A stretch of DNA of 64,000 nt from Hysterium pulicare CBS 123377. Taxonomy: Eukaryota; Ascomycota; Dothideomycetes; Hysteriales; Hysteriaceae. Below, piece by piece: positions 1-11,606 of the stretch. The notes beneath the pieces were generated by a model that did not search any database, had not been told where the DNA came from, and worked only from the letters and a program-made list of their open reading frames with translations. Every line of letters begins with the position of its first letter. Positions within the stretch are counted from its first letter, which is position 1. Location: the NCBI GenBank assembly GCA_000467715.1, contig AJFK01000658.1:1-64000 (forward strand). The letters are read 5' to 3'. Made by a program: the position numbers and the translations under genes.

Positions 1-463
1 CCGCACTGCGGCCTGCCGCCTTGGAATCGTTCCACTGCCTCTGAGATCCAAGCTTCACGCCGTGATTGGCTGATGGATTGAACGGCCCAATTCCCAGAGA
101 ACCAGAGGCTGATGCATAGTCTGCGTCAAAGAATTTCGTGACCTGGTATTCCCATGTCCAAATTCTAATGAACTTATCAACGAGCACGCGAGGTGTGCAG
201 GAATGCAATTGCTTCTTGGCTAAGAGCCGTGCTTGTATGGGCGTCCTTGGGGTTGCAGGATTGCAATAGTTACTTACTTGGGCACCAGGTCTTTGTGCCT
301 TGAAGTCCCGTGCAATGTACGACCCGTCAGCCAACAATTGAAATAGCCATCTTCCGGGTTTCTCAGATAAGTATTAAGTGACACAACCTTCACTCAATCT
401 CAGCAGCACTGATATCAATTTTGATCGACACTCCTCACCGAGAACCTGGGAAAGCAAATTGCA
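1..463. other. Intergenic, no gene seen
   Basis: No reading frame or RNA gene is supported here. The right part is presumably promoter and 5' leader of the gene starting at 464. The left edge may hold the end of a gene outside the window, but nothing identifies it. Confidence 0.5.
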
Positions 464-1805
464 ATGGCTACTCCTCGAGATCCCACTCTCCCTAATCCCG
501 CTGATACGTCTGTGGGTAATCGTTTTGCACATTTCACACCGAATGATCACAGCGCTACTGTGTGGATCACCAGTCTTTTGGGGTTGATCTACGCAACCCT
601 TTCTCTTCTTGTTCGAGTCTATGTCAAAAGAAAGGTCCTAAGCTGGGATGATTTCCTCATAATTGCGAGCACAGTAAGATGACTAGCCCCTTATCTTGCG
701 CAACACTTATTCACAGCATAGGCAATTGGAGTGGGGCAGTTCATCTTGATTTTTGAAGCCTTAGAAGATGGACTTGGGAAAGACACTTTCCTAATTCCTG
801 ACCTAACATCGGTCTCGAAGGTGAGAGCTCCTGTGTCCCATTCGAGACGCTCATACTGACCAGCACCTCAGTTTGTGTTTTCGAGCAGAGTGCTGTTTCT
901 GGCGTCGTTATACCTATCCAAATGTTCAGGTGTGCTCCTTATTCGGCGCATCTTCATTCGAGACAATCGCATGCATAAACTTCTCTGCGACATAACACTC
1001 GGGCTCATCGCTCTATGTGGGCTTGCCTCCATCTTTGCAGGTACAACAGGATGTCCTTCAAGCACGTTCTTTCAACATCATTGCTCTGGTCAAGTAGGGA
1101 CTTCCATCTGTCTAAGCATACGCGTGCTAACCCTACCATAGATTCTGCGCTGGCGCATCGTTACCGGACTTGATATTGCGACGGAGATCATTATGCTCGC
1201 ATTGCCCACCTACTTCGTCTGGGGACTTCAGATGAAGACTAACAGGAAGTTGCACGTCATCTTAGCATTTTGCTTTAGAATTATGTAAGTCAATTGACGA
1301 TACACATCAAATTCGTTGCGCTTATATCAGTAGACTGGTCGTATTCTCAGTCCTTCATCTTGTGAACTTAGTCGACTACACCCGCGGCTCTCCGTCGCCA
1401 TTTCGCATCGTCCCAGTAATGATCTGGCAGCAATGCATAGTAGCCTACTCCATCATATCCGCCACAATCCCCAATCTCAAGGCATTCGTGCAAAGTCTTT
1501 CCACCAATTGGGGCGTCGACTTGTTCGGATATGCAACCTACGCATCTAATGCATACGGATCGCATGGATATGGCAACAACAGCTATCGCATGGCATCTCT
1601 CAAACCCGGAACATCACAAACAGATCACCGCTCCACATTCTCACGCGCAACTCATGGTCAAACTTTCAAAGTCCAAATTTCTACCTCAGCGAAGGAGATG
1701 GAGAGACCTCTCTCAATCACCAGCGGTGGGAGCCGCGATCTGATTATTCGCAAGGACATGCAATGGGAAATCGAAAGCACTTCAGTGCGAGGAACGGCGT
1801 TGTAA
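464..1805 (+). CDS. Rhodopsin-domain integral membrane protein (PTH11-like)
   Basis: Five exons, 464-673, 722-820, 872-1093, 1142-1284 and 1331-1805, join in frame to 382 residues. The product is a polytopic membrane protein of the fungal rhodopsin-domain family, often called PTH11-like or SAT4-like receptors. Visible hydrophobic segments include those around ITSLLGLIYATLSLLV, LGLIALCGLASIFAG, IIMLALPTYFVWGL, VVFSVLHLVNLV and QCIVAYSIISATIPNLKAF. Family hallmarks are the WDD after the first helix (LSWDDFLIIAS), the SRVLFLASLYLSKCSG segment and the CIVAYSIISATIPNL helix. The C-terminal tail of about 100 residues is polar and looks cytoplasmic. No CFEM cysteine domain precedes it. The ligand is unknown; relatives are proposed to be GPCR-like, but that is family inference. 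Confidence 0.85.
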
Positions 1806-3119
1806 GTTCAGCAAGCAAGCCAATTCCTCCCGAGATGGAGAGTTCTCTTGCATTGCACAGTAAACGCGCAAGCCACCTTGCGTAGACCTTGTATTATTGT
1901 ACATAAGAATGGTTCCATAGAAAGCGCAGGTGGATCGAAGTGAAATCTTACGATATTGAGCTGTCGTGTCCCGCGTCCCCATTGTCTCCTCCCATCACAC
2001 CAGTAATCGAAGTCAGGCGCAGCCCTGTAATCCTGCAGGAACCTGGACCCGACATCCCCGGTTCTGGGACTGTTGCGGCTTGCATGGTAATATAGCCTCC
2101 AACACACATGCACATCTGGATCACCAAAACCGAGGTTAAGTAAATTCGAATCTTAAAATCATGCAAGGTAAAAGAACGGCAATGAAAGCCATGGCAGGAG
2201 AAAGAACCAGCACGAACGGCGAATCGAGGCTAGAGGTCTACGATAAGATAGAATTAGGCGGATCGGTAACGGGTAAATCGTAGCTCGAGCTCCCATCGAA
2301 AATCATTTCTCGGGGTTATCCGACAGATGTGAAAGGGGATGGATGATGCATGCGTCGCTTGGAACGCTAGAAAAAGAAAAGAATTTCTTAAAATAGGCGT
2401 TTGGTGGGTTAACAGTGCAATTAAGACTGGCATCCCATACATGCGCATATTTGCTGGAACATGACATCCACGACCCGACCACCAACGCTTTGTTATCATC
2501 CCACATCCCGAGAGATAGCATGCCGAGACACGGTTCCCAAGCCTTGGTTGGAGTTTTCAGGTTGCTTCTGCGTGACTTCTATGCATAATCACTTCCCTCT
2601 CGCGTTCCAGAACCGCTGCTCAACCTGGAATTTGAGGGCGGTTTTCCCACTCACTATTCGCCAGGAACGTTATTTCTTCCACAATCCGATTGCTGGAATT
2701 TATGAAAATTGTGAAACGAGTTTTATGCCCTGGTTTTAACGCTCTTTGGGAGACTCTGGGGCGAAGTTCGTGGTTGAAACGCGGACGCCGAAGGTATCTG
2801 AAACGGATATAACGGAGCCCAACCCCTCCTCTTGGGCTTGCAAACGAATGGGGAGGGATCAAATAAAATTTCAAGGATCTCACGTACGCAGTTTGTACGA
2901 CTGTGATCCTTACAAACAATCCCTACAACCGATTACGCAGGTCTCCGGGCAAGGTTTTTTTCTTTGCCTCAAGGTTGATTTTGCTTCAAGGTTGGGCTTT
3001 CTCAGGGTTGTTCTTCACGTCGGCCAGGGTCGTTCGCGACAATACGTATTCTATACAGGAAGCGATAACGTCGGGATACAAGCAAGGAAGAGAAGGAGAG
3101 AAGAAAAAGAAAAAAGAAC
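1806..3119. other. Intergenic, 1.3 kb, no gene seen
   Basis: Both strands have only short frames with no family resemblance and no consistent splice phasing. The right end, an A/G-rich leader from about 3085, is the 5' region of the acetyltransferase gene. Confidence 0.5.
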
Positions 3120-3909
3120 ATGCCGACGACTGATACAGATGTCCCTCGTTTGAAACCCTTCCTCCGCCCCGCTCATCTCACAGACATCCCCGCCATTGCC
3201 CGCTGCTGGTATGCCGCTTTCTTCGACGATGAAGTCATTGGCCACATCATGCATCCTTATCGTCAGGCCTACCCCGAGCATGTCTACTACTGGTTGTTGA
3301 GGGGGGTGCGGGAAAGGTACTTCGATTGGCGGCATCAATTCGTCGTGGTTGTGATACAGGAGGAGGAGGGGAAGGAGAGGGTTGTTGGAGCGGCCGATTG
3401 GAGGAGGTTGGGTGAGGGGGGAAGAGGGATGGATTTGGGGGGTTGGGATCCACGTGAGTGATCATGCTTTTCCGGTTTCCGGAAGGTAAAGGATGACCGT
3501 CGGGTTGGAAGTTGATGCATGAATAGGAAATCTCATCAAACCCTCAATATCTTTCTTCAACGCGCTCTCCCTACGCATCTGGCCCAACCTTGCCATGGAC
3601 CCCAAACGCTCCTCCTTCCTCAACTCCGCTGTCGCGGATTCTGAGAAGCATTGGACGGGTGATCGCGCACAGTGTTGGGATTTACACGTTTGCGGTGTGC
3701 ATCCAGATTTTCAAGGTCATGGGGTTGGAAGAATGCTTGTGAGATGGGGAGCAGAGCAGGCGGATAGTGAGGGAGCTTGGGCAAGCGTCATCTGCGGTGA
3801 GAAGAATAAAGGATTTTATGGGAAAGAAGGGTTGGTGGAGAATATGGGAAAGCCGGGGACTGGGGAAGGTGGTGGGGTTGTTCTGTTTAGACCACCGAAG
3901 GCGAGGTAA
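3120..3909 (+). CDS. GNAT-family N-acetyltransferase
   Basis: Two exons, 3120-3453 and 3527-3909, give 238 residues. The N-terminal part (LRPAHLTDIPAIARCWYAAF) is the usual first strand and helix of GNAT folds. The acetyl-CoA pyrophosphate-binding motif A is clear in exon 2: LHVCGVHPDFQGHGVGRMLV, with the Q-G-x-G-x-G loop, followed by a helix and the motif B part NKGFYGKEGL. Such proteins transfer acetyl from acetyl-CoA to an amine; the substrate cannot be read from sequence. Small fungal relatives of this layout are usually of unknown substrate and act in the cytosol. The intron (73 nt, GTGAGT donor) restores the frame exactly. Confidence 0.88.
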
Positions 3910-4393
3910 AAGATTATTGTAGGTAGGAATGAATGCATGAAATTTCTATGTAATGTTTTCCTGGTCAGTCAGAATAGGCATGTTGACCTAGTTCATGGTG
4001 CGGAGGGCCTCGTGTGGCCATCGTCCTTGGAGACAGCGTACCAGGCCCTGTTTATTATTATCTGCATCCTCAGCGTCCGACTGCACTGCTTGTTGATTGA
4101 ACCATACAAGGGCAATATTTTATAATACTTCCTCAACCATATTTTCCAGAATAGTCCGAATTAGGTATGCTAACTTGTTCCTGCCGCGGCAGAGCTTCGC
4201 GAGCTCATCCGCTCTAGAAACCGTGTACCGAGTTCAAATTATCCACCGCCTTCCGCCTCTGCTTCGGTCTTGCTATCTGATTCCTTAGCTTTTAGCTGCT
4301 GGCTACCCTGTTTGCGTCGCTTAGAGGCAACTTCTTGGAACGATGACCTCCTCTTTGTCAATCGGATCAGCGAAGCGTTCGGCAGAGCGGAAT
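3910..4393. other. Intergenic between convergent genes
   Basis: 3' flanks of the acetyltransferase (plus strand) and the hypothetical gene on the minus strand. Short frames only; nothing recognisable. Confidence 0.5.
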
Positions 4394-5275
4394 TCAGGAA
4401 TGCTGACTAGAATGGGGTTTACCTTGGAGCGGCTCGCCCCGTTCTGCTTTTTCGATCGAGACAAGTATGGTTCGAGCAATCTGGATTTGGAGATCGCGCC
4501 CATATATGTAGAACGTCTTGTAGTAGCCTGTATGGTAGAATGCTATTTTCATAGCTAGGAGGAACCAGTAGGGACTGTATTGCGACAGATCCTCGCCATA
4601 AGAGCCGCGTTGCTATAAAGAATGTCAGCTATCAGCTTTGTAGATGATCCAAGGAGATCAAGAATCTTACCTGACTGTACATCAAATGAAAGTTGTCCTT
4701 CTTGAAACCCATGAACTCTGCGAGTTTCCCCATTCGAAATTCACCGCAGTCAGGGGCTTTGTCACCGCAGCCGAAAACTTGAACTACATTCGCGACTTTC
4801 TTGAAGACTACCAAGTAGTATATCGCTCTATCTTTGGATCCAGGGGTCTGGTTGACCTGTATGGTTGTGTCGACGTTATCACCCATGTTTTCGAACCTCC
4901 TAAGGACCTCGCCCTGGAAATAGAGTGCGACATTTGGGAGTATTGTAACCGGATATGTGATTAAAGCGAGCTTGAAAGTATCGACTGTCCAACTGAACCT
5001 AGGTAGTAGAGTTGTCACAAGGTCTGGTCGCAAGATAATCTCACGGCCGTTTCCTTCCAGGCGAGATGGAGGATTCCTGTGTAGAAGGACGATAATCAAG
5101 CGCAGCTCACCTACTGGATCCTTGCGCTTGCTCAGAGCCTCTTCAATGGTTGCTATATTGATTGTGAGAGACGTGAGGGGTGTTCAGATCGATTACAAGG
5201 GTTGAGTAGTGACTTAAACTGTTGTTCCGAAACGAGTAATACTTGAAGCCGTGAAAAAAGATATGCACGTACCAT
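4394..5275 (-). CDS. Hypothetical protein, three-exon model
   Basis: I do not recognise this protein. The solid part is a long minus-strand frame over 4671-5152 (including RPDLVTTLLPRFSWTVDTF and DNVDTTIQVNQTPGSKDRAI), which splices in phase through a GTAAGA donor and TATAG acceptor to 4394-4612 (QRGSYGEDLSQYSPYWFLLA). A tiny first exon, 5269-5275, with a GTGCAT donor supplies the start in this model, giving 235 residues. That first exon is the weakest point. The 3' end could also lie at 4321 if a further splice is used. The protein is soluble by appearance, without signal peptide or clear membrane segment. Amino-acid composition looks coding, but the gene could be lineage-specific or decaying. 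Confidence 0.42.
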
Positions 5276-6684
5276 ATGTAATACTTTCAAGTTAACCATT
5301 CACTTTTGCTTCTGAGGTCAAGGCCCGGACCAAGCTGCAAGCCATTAAAGAGTACAGTCAATTATTGTCCTATATATTATAAATAAACCTCTATGCTCGA
5401 CAGATTAACTAAGGATAGGCTGGTTGTGCTTGTGATCTGTTTGTTTCATTCGCTACAGTTTGAGATGGTAATTCGGGTTGCGATAAGGGTATGATCGGAA
5501 GTCCTATTCGCGGTTCATCGCTTTTTTTTAGGTTTTGTTTCAAGTCTCGAACTGTGCAGTCTTTTTTTCGTTTTTGCATTTTTCATATTTATCGCCTTTT
5601 TACTTTTGTCCTATCTTTTCTCCCACCTTTAACTCCGAAGGCGTGCGAATCCATCTCCTTTTTATAATGAACGCCGCTTCTGCGTCGTTGAAGTATTTCT
5701 TTGCTGCAATTATTTTCTCTAGAACCGATTCGATTGGCCGATAAAGCAACCATTTGAGTTGATTGAATGGTGCTTGGTCCTCGATATGAATAACTTACAA
5801 CCATATTCTGGCTAGGCGGAAACACATTCGTGTAATAAGATACGAATGCTTCGGTTTCTCGTGAAGCACGTTTGAGAACGATGGAAAGAAAAGAAAAGAA
5901 AAATAGCGAAAATCGACTTAGGCAAGTCGTAGAATTGGATGCTAGAATACTGAGCTCTGACTATTCCACCTTCTCTATCTCTATAATAAATATTCTATCT
6001 TCTAGCCATACATTTAACCTCTTTCTTGGCTTCAAGTAGATTGGTGCGAGAACTTACCGCAGGACTCTTTTTTGAACATTAGATCATATTCAAGGCGACA
6101 CTTGATTGAGCTTTACCAATATCTTCTTCAGGCCCGCCTTCTCTCGGCGTAGGCTTGAATGACTGACGCAGCTAGTCGTGGCACTACATCCTTTGCAAAG
6201 AAGAGAGACGGACATACTTCAACATCTCAATCTACAATATCCGAGAATAATGGAAGTCCAGGCAATTAACGAAGGTTGGAAATTTTAACTGAGGAGAGTG
6301 GTGAGGTTAAATTTAGAACAGCACCAAACACTGACCTTTCCATTTTAGTGGATGAATCTCGGCGCGAAGTTTCAAGGATAATATATACATAATGCCACTA
6401 ATGCCCTCTGCCGCAAACAGACCCCACGACTTATATTAAATCACATTCTCTCACCAATCACTACGAGGCAGGGTGTGACCAACTGCATAAGATCACAGCA
6501 GGCGATAGACGTTCAATGCAAAAGGGGATAGAGCTATGAGAGCTATGATGGAAGGAGATAGATGACCTGGGACCGGCTTCTCATTCCTAAATTTTTAAAC
6601 CCTTCATAGCTCTATCCCCTTTTGCATCAAACATTCATCTCAATACGAGTTCTAGCGGATCGTGTAGCTCTCTCGGGGTTCAGC
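5276..6684. other. Intergenic, 1.4 kb, AT-rich
   Basis: No supported gene. It is AT-rich with homopolymer T runs near 5520-5600. The only clear structure is the inverted repeat at 6516-6627, given separately. The right part is the promoter and leader of the membrane-protein gene. Confidence 0.5.
6516..6627. repeat. Perfect 24-bp inverted repeat with 64-bp spacer
   Basis: Positions 6516-6539 and 6604-6627 are exact reverse complements (the arm contains AAAAGGGGATAGAGCTATGA). Half of the arm, GAGCTATGA, is also repeated directly next to the left arm. The structure ends 58 nt before the ATG at 6685, so it would form a strong hairpin in the promoter or 5' leader. It could be a small foldback element or a regulatory hairpin. 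No protein is encoded. Confidence 0.8.
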
Positions 6685-8860
6685 ATGTCATCATTGATCA
6701 ATGGAAACGTGTCAAAAGCGTACATCGGACCTTGGAACAATCGATCCCATGGACTCATCAAAGGCGGAACTATCACAGTAACATCCTCTTTTGGCGCTAT
6801 GATTGTGGCCTTTCTCACGATCTTTATTCAATACACTGGTCAGCACCTTTGGGCAATCATATGTTTCGCTTGGCACCAATGGCGATACGATGATCGACCA
6901 AGGAGAGGTCATTGGCACCAGCAAAATGTAATCCTTCGAAATCAGTTCGCTCCGGGCCTCGTAGCTTGGAAATTTGCACAGATCGGCTGGGTTTGGCGAG
7001 AAGGGACCTTCCTCAATCGGATCAACATGGCCTGCTCGACTACGATACCGCTGGGTTTCATGGTTCTCATGGTCGCTTCTGGCATTTTTTCCTCGGCAGT
7101 CGTGAACAACGGAGATGTTGAGGTCTTGATAAGAGGCCGTAAATGCGGACTATGGGCAAATTATCCCGCCGGTCTACTATCGGGTCAATCACCCTGGATT
7201 ATAGCCAACGTCCGGTACATGGGAACCATCGAAGCCGCCAGTGTGGAATACGCTCGTTCCTGTTATAACAATTCAGACATTGGACAGTCGCATGATTGTA
7301 ATCTCTTTACTGTTCCTTCCATTCACTACAGCTCCAGAAGAAATGCATCGTGTCCTTGGGCTTCTGGAACATGTGTTAGACAAGATGACGAGGCGTTGGA
7401 AATGGATACAGGCCTACTGGATAGCAATCGCATTTTCGGCATCAACTCTGACAAGGATAATATCGACTTCCGCAAAGTTACCACGTGTGCGCCAATAAAC
7501 ACTGGACAATTTACAACAACCCAACCACGAAAACCTGACGACGAGCGCCAAATTACACCATTTACCAATACTAACGATACAAATTTTCTCTACCATTATG
7601 GAAACGATTCTTTTTTCCCGGACAATGATTACGTCTACTATGTTAGCGGGCATCATCGTGCTACAACCACACTACTCCAAGTCGAGTCCGTCAACAGTTC
7701 TTTTGGAAGAGCCACCAGGACTAACTATTCTCAGGCCACGAACATACTATACCTCGGAAGCCAGTCTGGGATTAACTGACCAGTCTGATTTCTATCCACG
7801 AGCCGAGTTCAATAGAACAGATGCAGATCTCACTCTGCTTTTCTTACAACTTAACAGTGTGGTGTTCATGCATCCGTCTGAAGACCCTTGGTTTTCAGCC
7901 CATGTTAATTTCTCTGGGCCTTACAACAGTAAGAACGCCCGATATTATGCGGATGAGCCAGCAAGCATCGTAGGCTGTATTGAGCAGGTATGTTATATCT
8001 AATCGTGGTTATTACTCATACTGAATTCGTGTTTAGTATCAGTTCTGTAATCCTCACAAGCCCGATGAATGTAGTCCTCTTTCCGGACTGCAAACAGCAG
8101 TAGCTGCTGCCAAAGCACTACCGTCTTTTAGTCGGCATCAATTAGCAATTGTGGAACTCCTCTTCAATGCCATATATATGCTAACAATAGATATTTCTTC
8201 CCCTTCGTATTTGCGAACACCACTGGTGGCGCAAAGAACCGCTACTTCGGAGGGTCAATATCCCCTTCCCGATGATCAATGGGTTATAGAAATTCAGGAT
8301 ATGAACAACATAGTCTTAGCTACGCTCCAACGAGCCGTCACAAACTATGCTGGTGGGCCAGGTTTATCCGAAGTGGAGGAATACATCACTACTAATAATG
8401 ATACCGCGTTGGAAGGGCTTTGCAGCATGGTTCGAGCCAGGTCCAATGGCAAATACAGGTATGATCTCGTAACCTGATGATTCATGCTGTGGATGAGCTG
8501 ACTTATGGCAGCAACATCAATACCTTCGTTTTGGCTTCGATCCTTATTGCTGGAGGAATTATCATTTTCATTAACATCTTCATCGTCGAAATTGCTGCCT
8601 GGGTAAAGAGAACAAACAAACACAGCTCAGCTCAAAGGAATGCCTGGATCGAAGACGACCTTCTCCAACTTCAACGGATTAAGTTTGAGTTGCAGGAGCA
8701 GGGCCATTGGCACAGACTGAAAGAAGCAGTACCGGTTACGGATGCCGAAGACCTTCTTCTTCAAGATCCCGGCTCTCAGTTCCTGCAAAGTCGGCATGAG
8801 TCGCAGCTTTCAGTTGAGAAGGGAGATATTGTCAGCACTGGGTCGTCTCACCAATTTTGA
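6685..8860 (+). CDS. Large multi-pass fungal membrane protein, unknown function
   Basis: Four exons, 6685-7685, 7735-7987, 8037-8458 and 8512-8860, give 674 residues. The ATG at 6685 is the first in frame. The layout matches a common family of uncharacterised fungal membrane proteins: an N-terminal membrane region (FGAMIVAFLTIFIQYTGQ; a second helix after LGFMVLMVASGIFSSAVV), a long cysteine- and Asn-rich luminal or extracellular region with several N-x-S/T sites, and a C-terminal helix (LIAGGIIIFINIFIVEIAAW) before a cytosolic tail. The first intron (7686-7734, 49 nt) uses a GTCCGT donor with a clear CTAAC branch site; without it the frame appears broken, with it the protein reads through into the conserved part ending in EFNRTDADLTLLFLQLN. 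Function and ligand are unknown. Confidence 0.75.
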
Positions 8861-9596
8861 CGGACGCAATACCCTATTCCTTAACGTTCGTGAGCGGCGT
8901 AGAACGATCTGGATGGTGGAATGGACACAAAACACCTAAGGCCTGGGAAACCCGAAGTTCTGAGATCAAGCTTGGTCATTTAATCGCGACAAAGTCAAGA
9001 ACTTGCGCAAGGATTCCAATGTGCGGTCAAGATTTCTACCGAGGGCTTGGGGAGGCGCATAATACGAGCCATTTTCTGTCCCGAGGCTTCCCTTTTCACC
9101 TCAGCTACCTAGCTTCAGAGCACGGTGTGCAAAAAGCAAATTCGGTGTCCAATACGGGTTGTCTCGAACACGACCTCACTCAACCTCACCTCTCGAGGCC
9201 CAACGCCAAGTACATTTCCGCTACTTTACTTCACCTGATCGCGCACTGAGCGTGCAGAATACTCAAGGATATGGTATTGGAATAACTCATGTACCGAACG
9301 CAGTCATTCTTTCGGACATCTGCCCAGTCCCTCACTTGATTCATTTATTAGAGTTCAGCATGCAGTAGTCAGGCTGGTCAGGCGGAAACTTGGCTCGAAT
9401 TTCACGTGTGTTAGCTCTGGACCCGCTTCACTTGCGATACTTTAAGAAGGTTTACTTGCTCGATTGAGGACGCGCTCCTTATCATTTCTTTTCAAGGTTC
9501 GTCTTCCATATTACTACCCCTTCTCAGATCTAATGCCCATTTCGGTTGCATATACTGCCGTTAGATGACTTCCGTTGAGCTAAAGATATCATTCAG
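8861..9596. other. Intergenic, 0.7 kb
   Basis: Overlapping short frames only. I looked here for a RING-encoding exon that would complete the following gene copy and did not find one. Confidence 0.45.
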
Positions 9597-10762
9597 ATGG
9601 CAGTGGAGTATTCTCAAAGCTCATTAACCCTCAAAGAAGTTCAAAAGCATGCTCAAGTGCATTTTCCGAACTATTTTACCTCATTGCCAGATCCGACTGC
9701 CCTGTACTTCTTACCTGACACGCTAACATCCAACAATGACAGCACCACTGCAAAAAAGCTCCGACTTGGCACGAAAACTCGAGATCCCGTTTACGCCTAC
9801 ATCGAAATAGGCGGAGGAGTAGAAATTTGCCATGTTAGGGGCCTCAAAAGGTGGCGTTGTGTGATGATCAACAATTTGCATTTAGTCAAACCTTTCTGCT
9901 ACGCCCACGAAAATCTCGCTACCGGCCAAGCTAGGAAGAATGTGAAAGCTCTGATCAAGTATTATTTTCTAGTGAAAGGATACATTCCAAACTTTGAGGA
10001 GCATGAAGATGATGGCACTCTTCTGGACCTCAAGCACGCTTGCCAAGCGATCGCGATGTTCAGTATCCGATATGATAAGGAAGCCGGGCATAAAGCACTG
10101 GTGAGATTGGCAGCTAAGATCAAAGCGTGCCGTGGACCAGGTAGCACGGAAGTTACACAAGGCGTTATGGTTGCTAGAGGTAATGGAGGTCAGGTGGAAG
10201 AGGAAGGCAACGAACGTCAAGCGATGGCTTCAAGCTTGTTGTTTGTACCAGCCGGAAGCATGAGCTTACTGAAAAGGCCAAGGGAAACCGGTGAGGGTTT
10301 TCTCCCAGATGAAAAGAGTAAGTACTCACTCCTACCATTAGAGTTAGAGCATCAGGCGTCTCACATGAGATGCCCTAGAACCTGAGAAGAGGCAACAGAC
10401 AGGCTTTGCTCTAGTAGGTCCGCAACTGTTGCACGTTTGGTAAATACTAAGCACTTCTAGATCACTGAGCTGATCGAATCTAAGAAAGCAAGAGTCCAAC
10501 AACGCGAAGAGACCTGTGCCCGAAGAAAGACCAAAATCGATGAAATGAAGCAGCACTCTAAGAGATGGAAAGACAAGACAGCTTGGACTTGATGCAGATT
10601 GAGAATCAGAAAGCCGAGCTCAGTCAGCTTGAAGAAGCACATTATGGTATGTCAGGTATTTTAAAAAAGCTGAAAAATGCGCTTGGGGAGGACAACCAGG
10701 CTTTCAAAGCTGTCAAAGCGGGACTGACGGGCACGGAAGGGAGCGTGGAACAAATGTCATGA
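9597..10762 (+). pseudogene. Decayed paralogue of the RING/coiled-coil gene, RING part absent
   Basis: Exons 9597-10317, 10379-10413 and 10461-10762 mirror the gene at 11607-13265. The core segment VKPFCYAHENLATGQ...ALIKYYFLVKGYIPNF aligns with FFQPFCFVNPRPWNGE...ALVRYYLLAKGHIAEF there. Exon 2 is exactly 35 nt in both copies and intron 2 exactly 47 nt in both, so the structures are homologous. This copy begins where the sibling's RING finger ends, so it lacks the zinc-binding module. The last exon codes for a coiled coil in one frame up to about 10560 and in another frame after it; its 302 nt cannot close the frame. An extra 47-nt intron (10516-10562) would repair phase but needs a poor donor. 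A decaying duplicate is the simplest reading; a RING-less working protein is possible. Confidence 0.6.
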
Positions 10763-11606
10763 ATGATCTTTTCCATGCAATTGCCTAAAGTGAAGGGTTC
10801 GGTGGTGGAAGGTGGATACCTCAAGGTATCATAGCGTCTTTCGGGATGGGTATGGAAGACAAACCAGTTTGGGGATTTCAAAAGCATGCATAAATGGTTC
10901 AGCAGTGAACTGGCGGGCATTCATCGGAGGTTTCGCCACAGATGGAAGGGCTCTCTCGAAGAATGAGGCGTTGGAAACATTCATGGAATTTGGACCTTTG
11001 GAGTTTCTACAAGAATGAAAATCATGCTAACCAGGACCATCTGCAAGAATACCCACGCGCTAATTTCTAGATACATTCGGCAAGGTGCACGAACGTAAAA
11101 GACCATAAGTATAGGTAGAGCATCCAAAGTCCTGACGAACGACCATGAGCTGACGGTGGCTCACTTTCCCAAGGTATGCTTTGGATCAATCGTGACTTAT
11201 AGTAGATACCTCCGCTACCCATTTCACTCATCAGACTTGAGCTGCTGTCTCCCTTCAGATTCCTCGCCTTTCTGATCACTTATCTTTGACAGGACGCCAT
11301 CGGATTCCCAAGTTGACCTCTGGTATTGCATTGATCTCAGCGGATCAAATCTCCAGAGTTTCACTAGGAAGCATCCAGTCACTCACCTTCCCGCATCCAA
11401 CTAGTTCCGAGAGACATTACAACAACATCACTATTCTTTCATCACTTCTTCACCTGTTCTATCCAGATCATGAACTATCATACAATCCGAGATTTGACTT
11501 GTACTTGATCAGGTACCTTCTGGTATTCATTTATCGTTATCCTCTCCCTTAAAGATAAAGGCTTCCAGGTCGTGAAGCTTTGACCTTCGACCTTCAGTAT
11601 CCAGCC
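10763..11606. other. Intergenic between the two paralogues
   Basis: No supported gene. The right part must hold the promoter of the RING gene. Confidence 0.5.

Noticed and set aside
7680-7780. Apparent frameshift in the large membrane-protein gene
   Set aside because: A 49-nt intron (7686-7734) with a GTCCGT donor and a clear CTAAC branch site before the AG moves the frame by exactly the amount needed, so the gene is read as intact.
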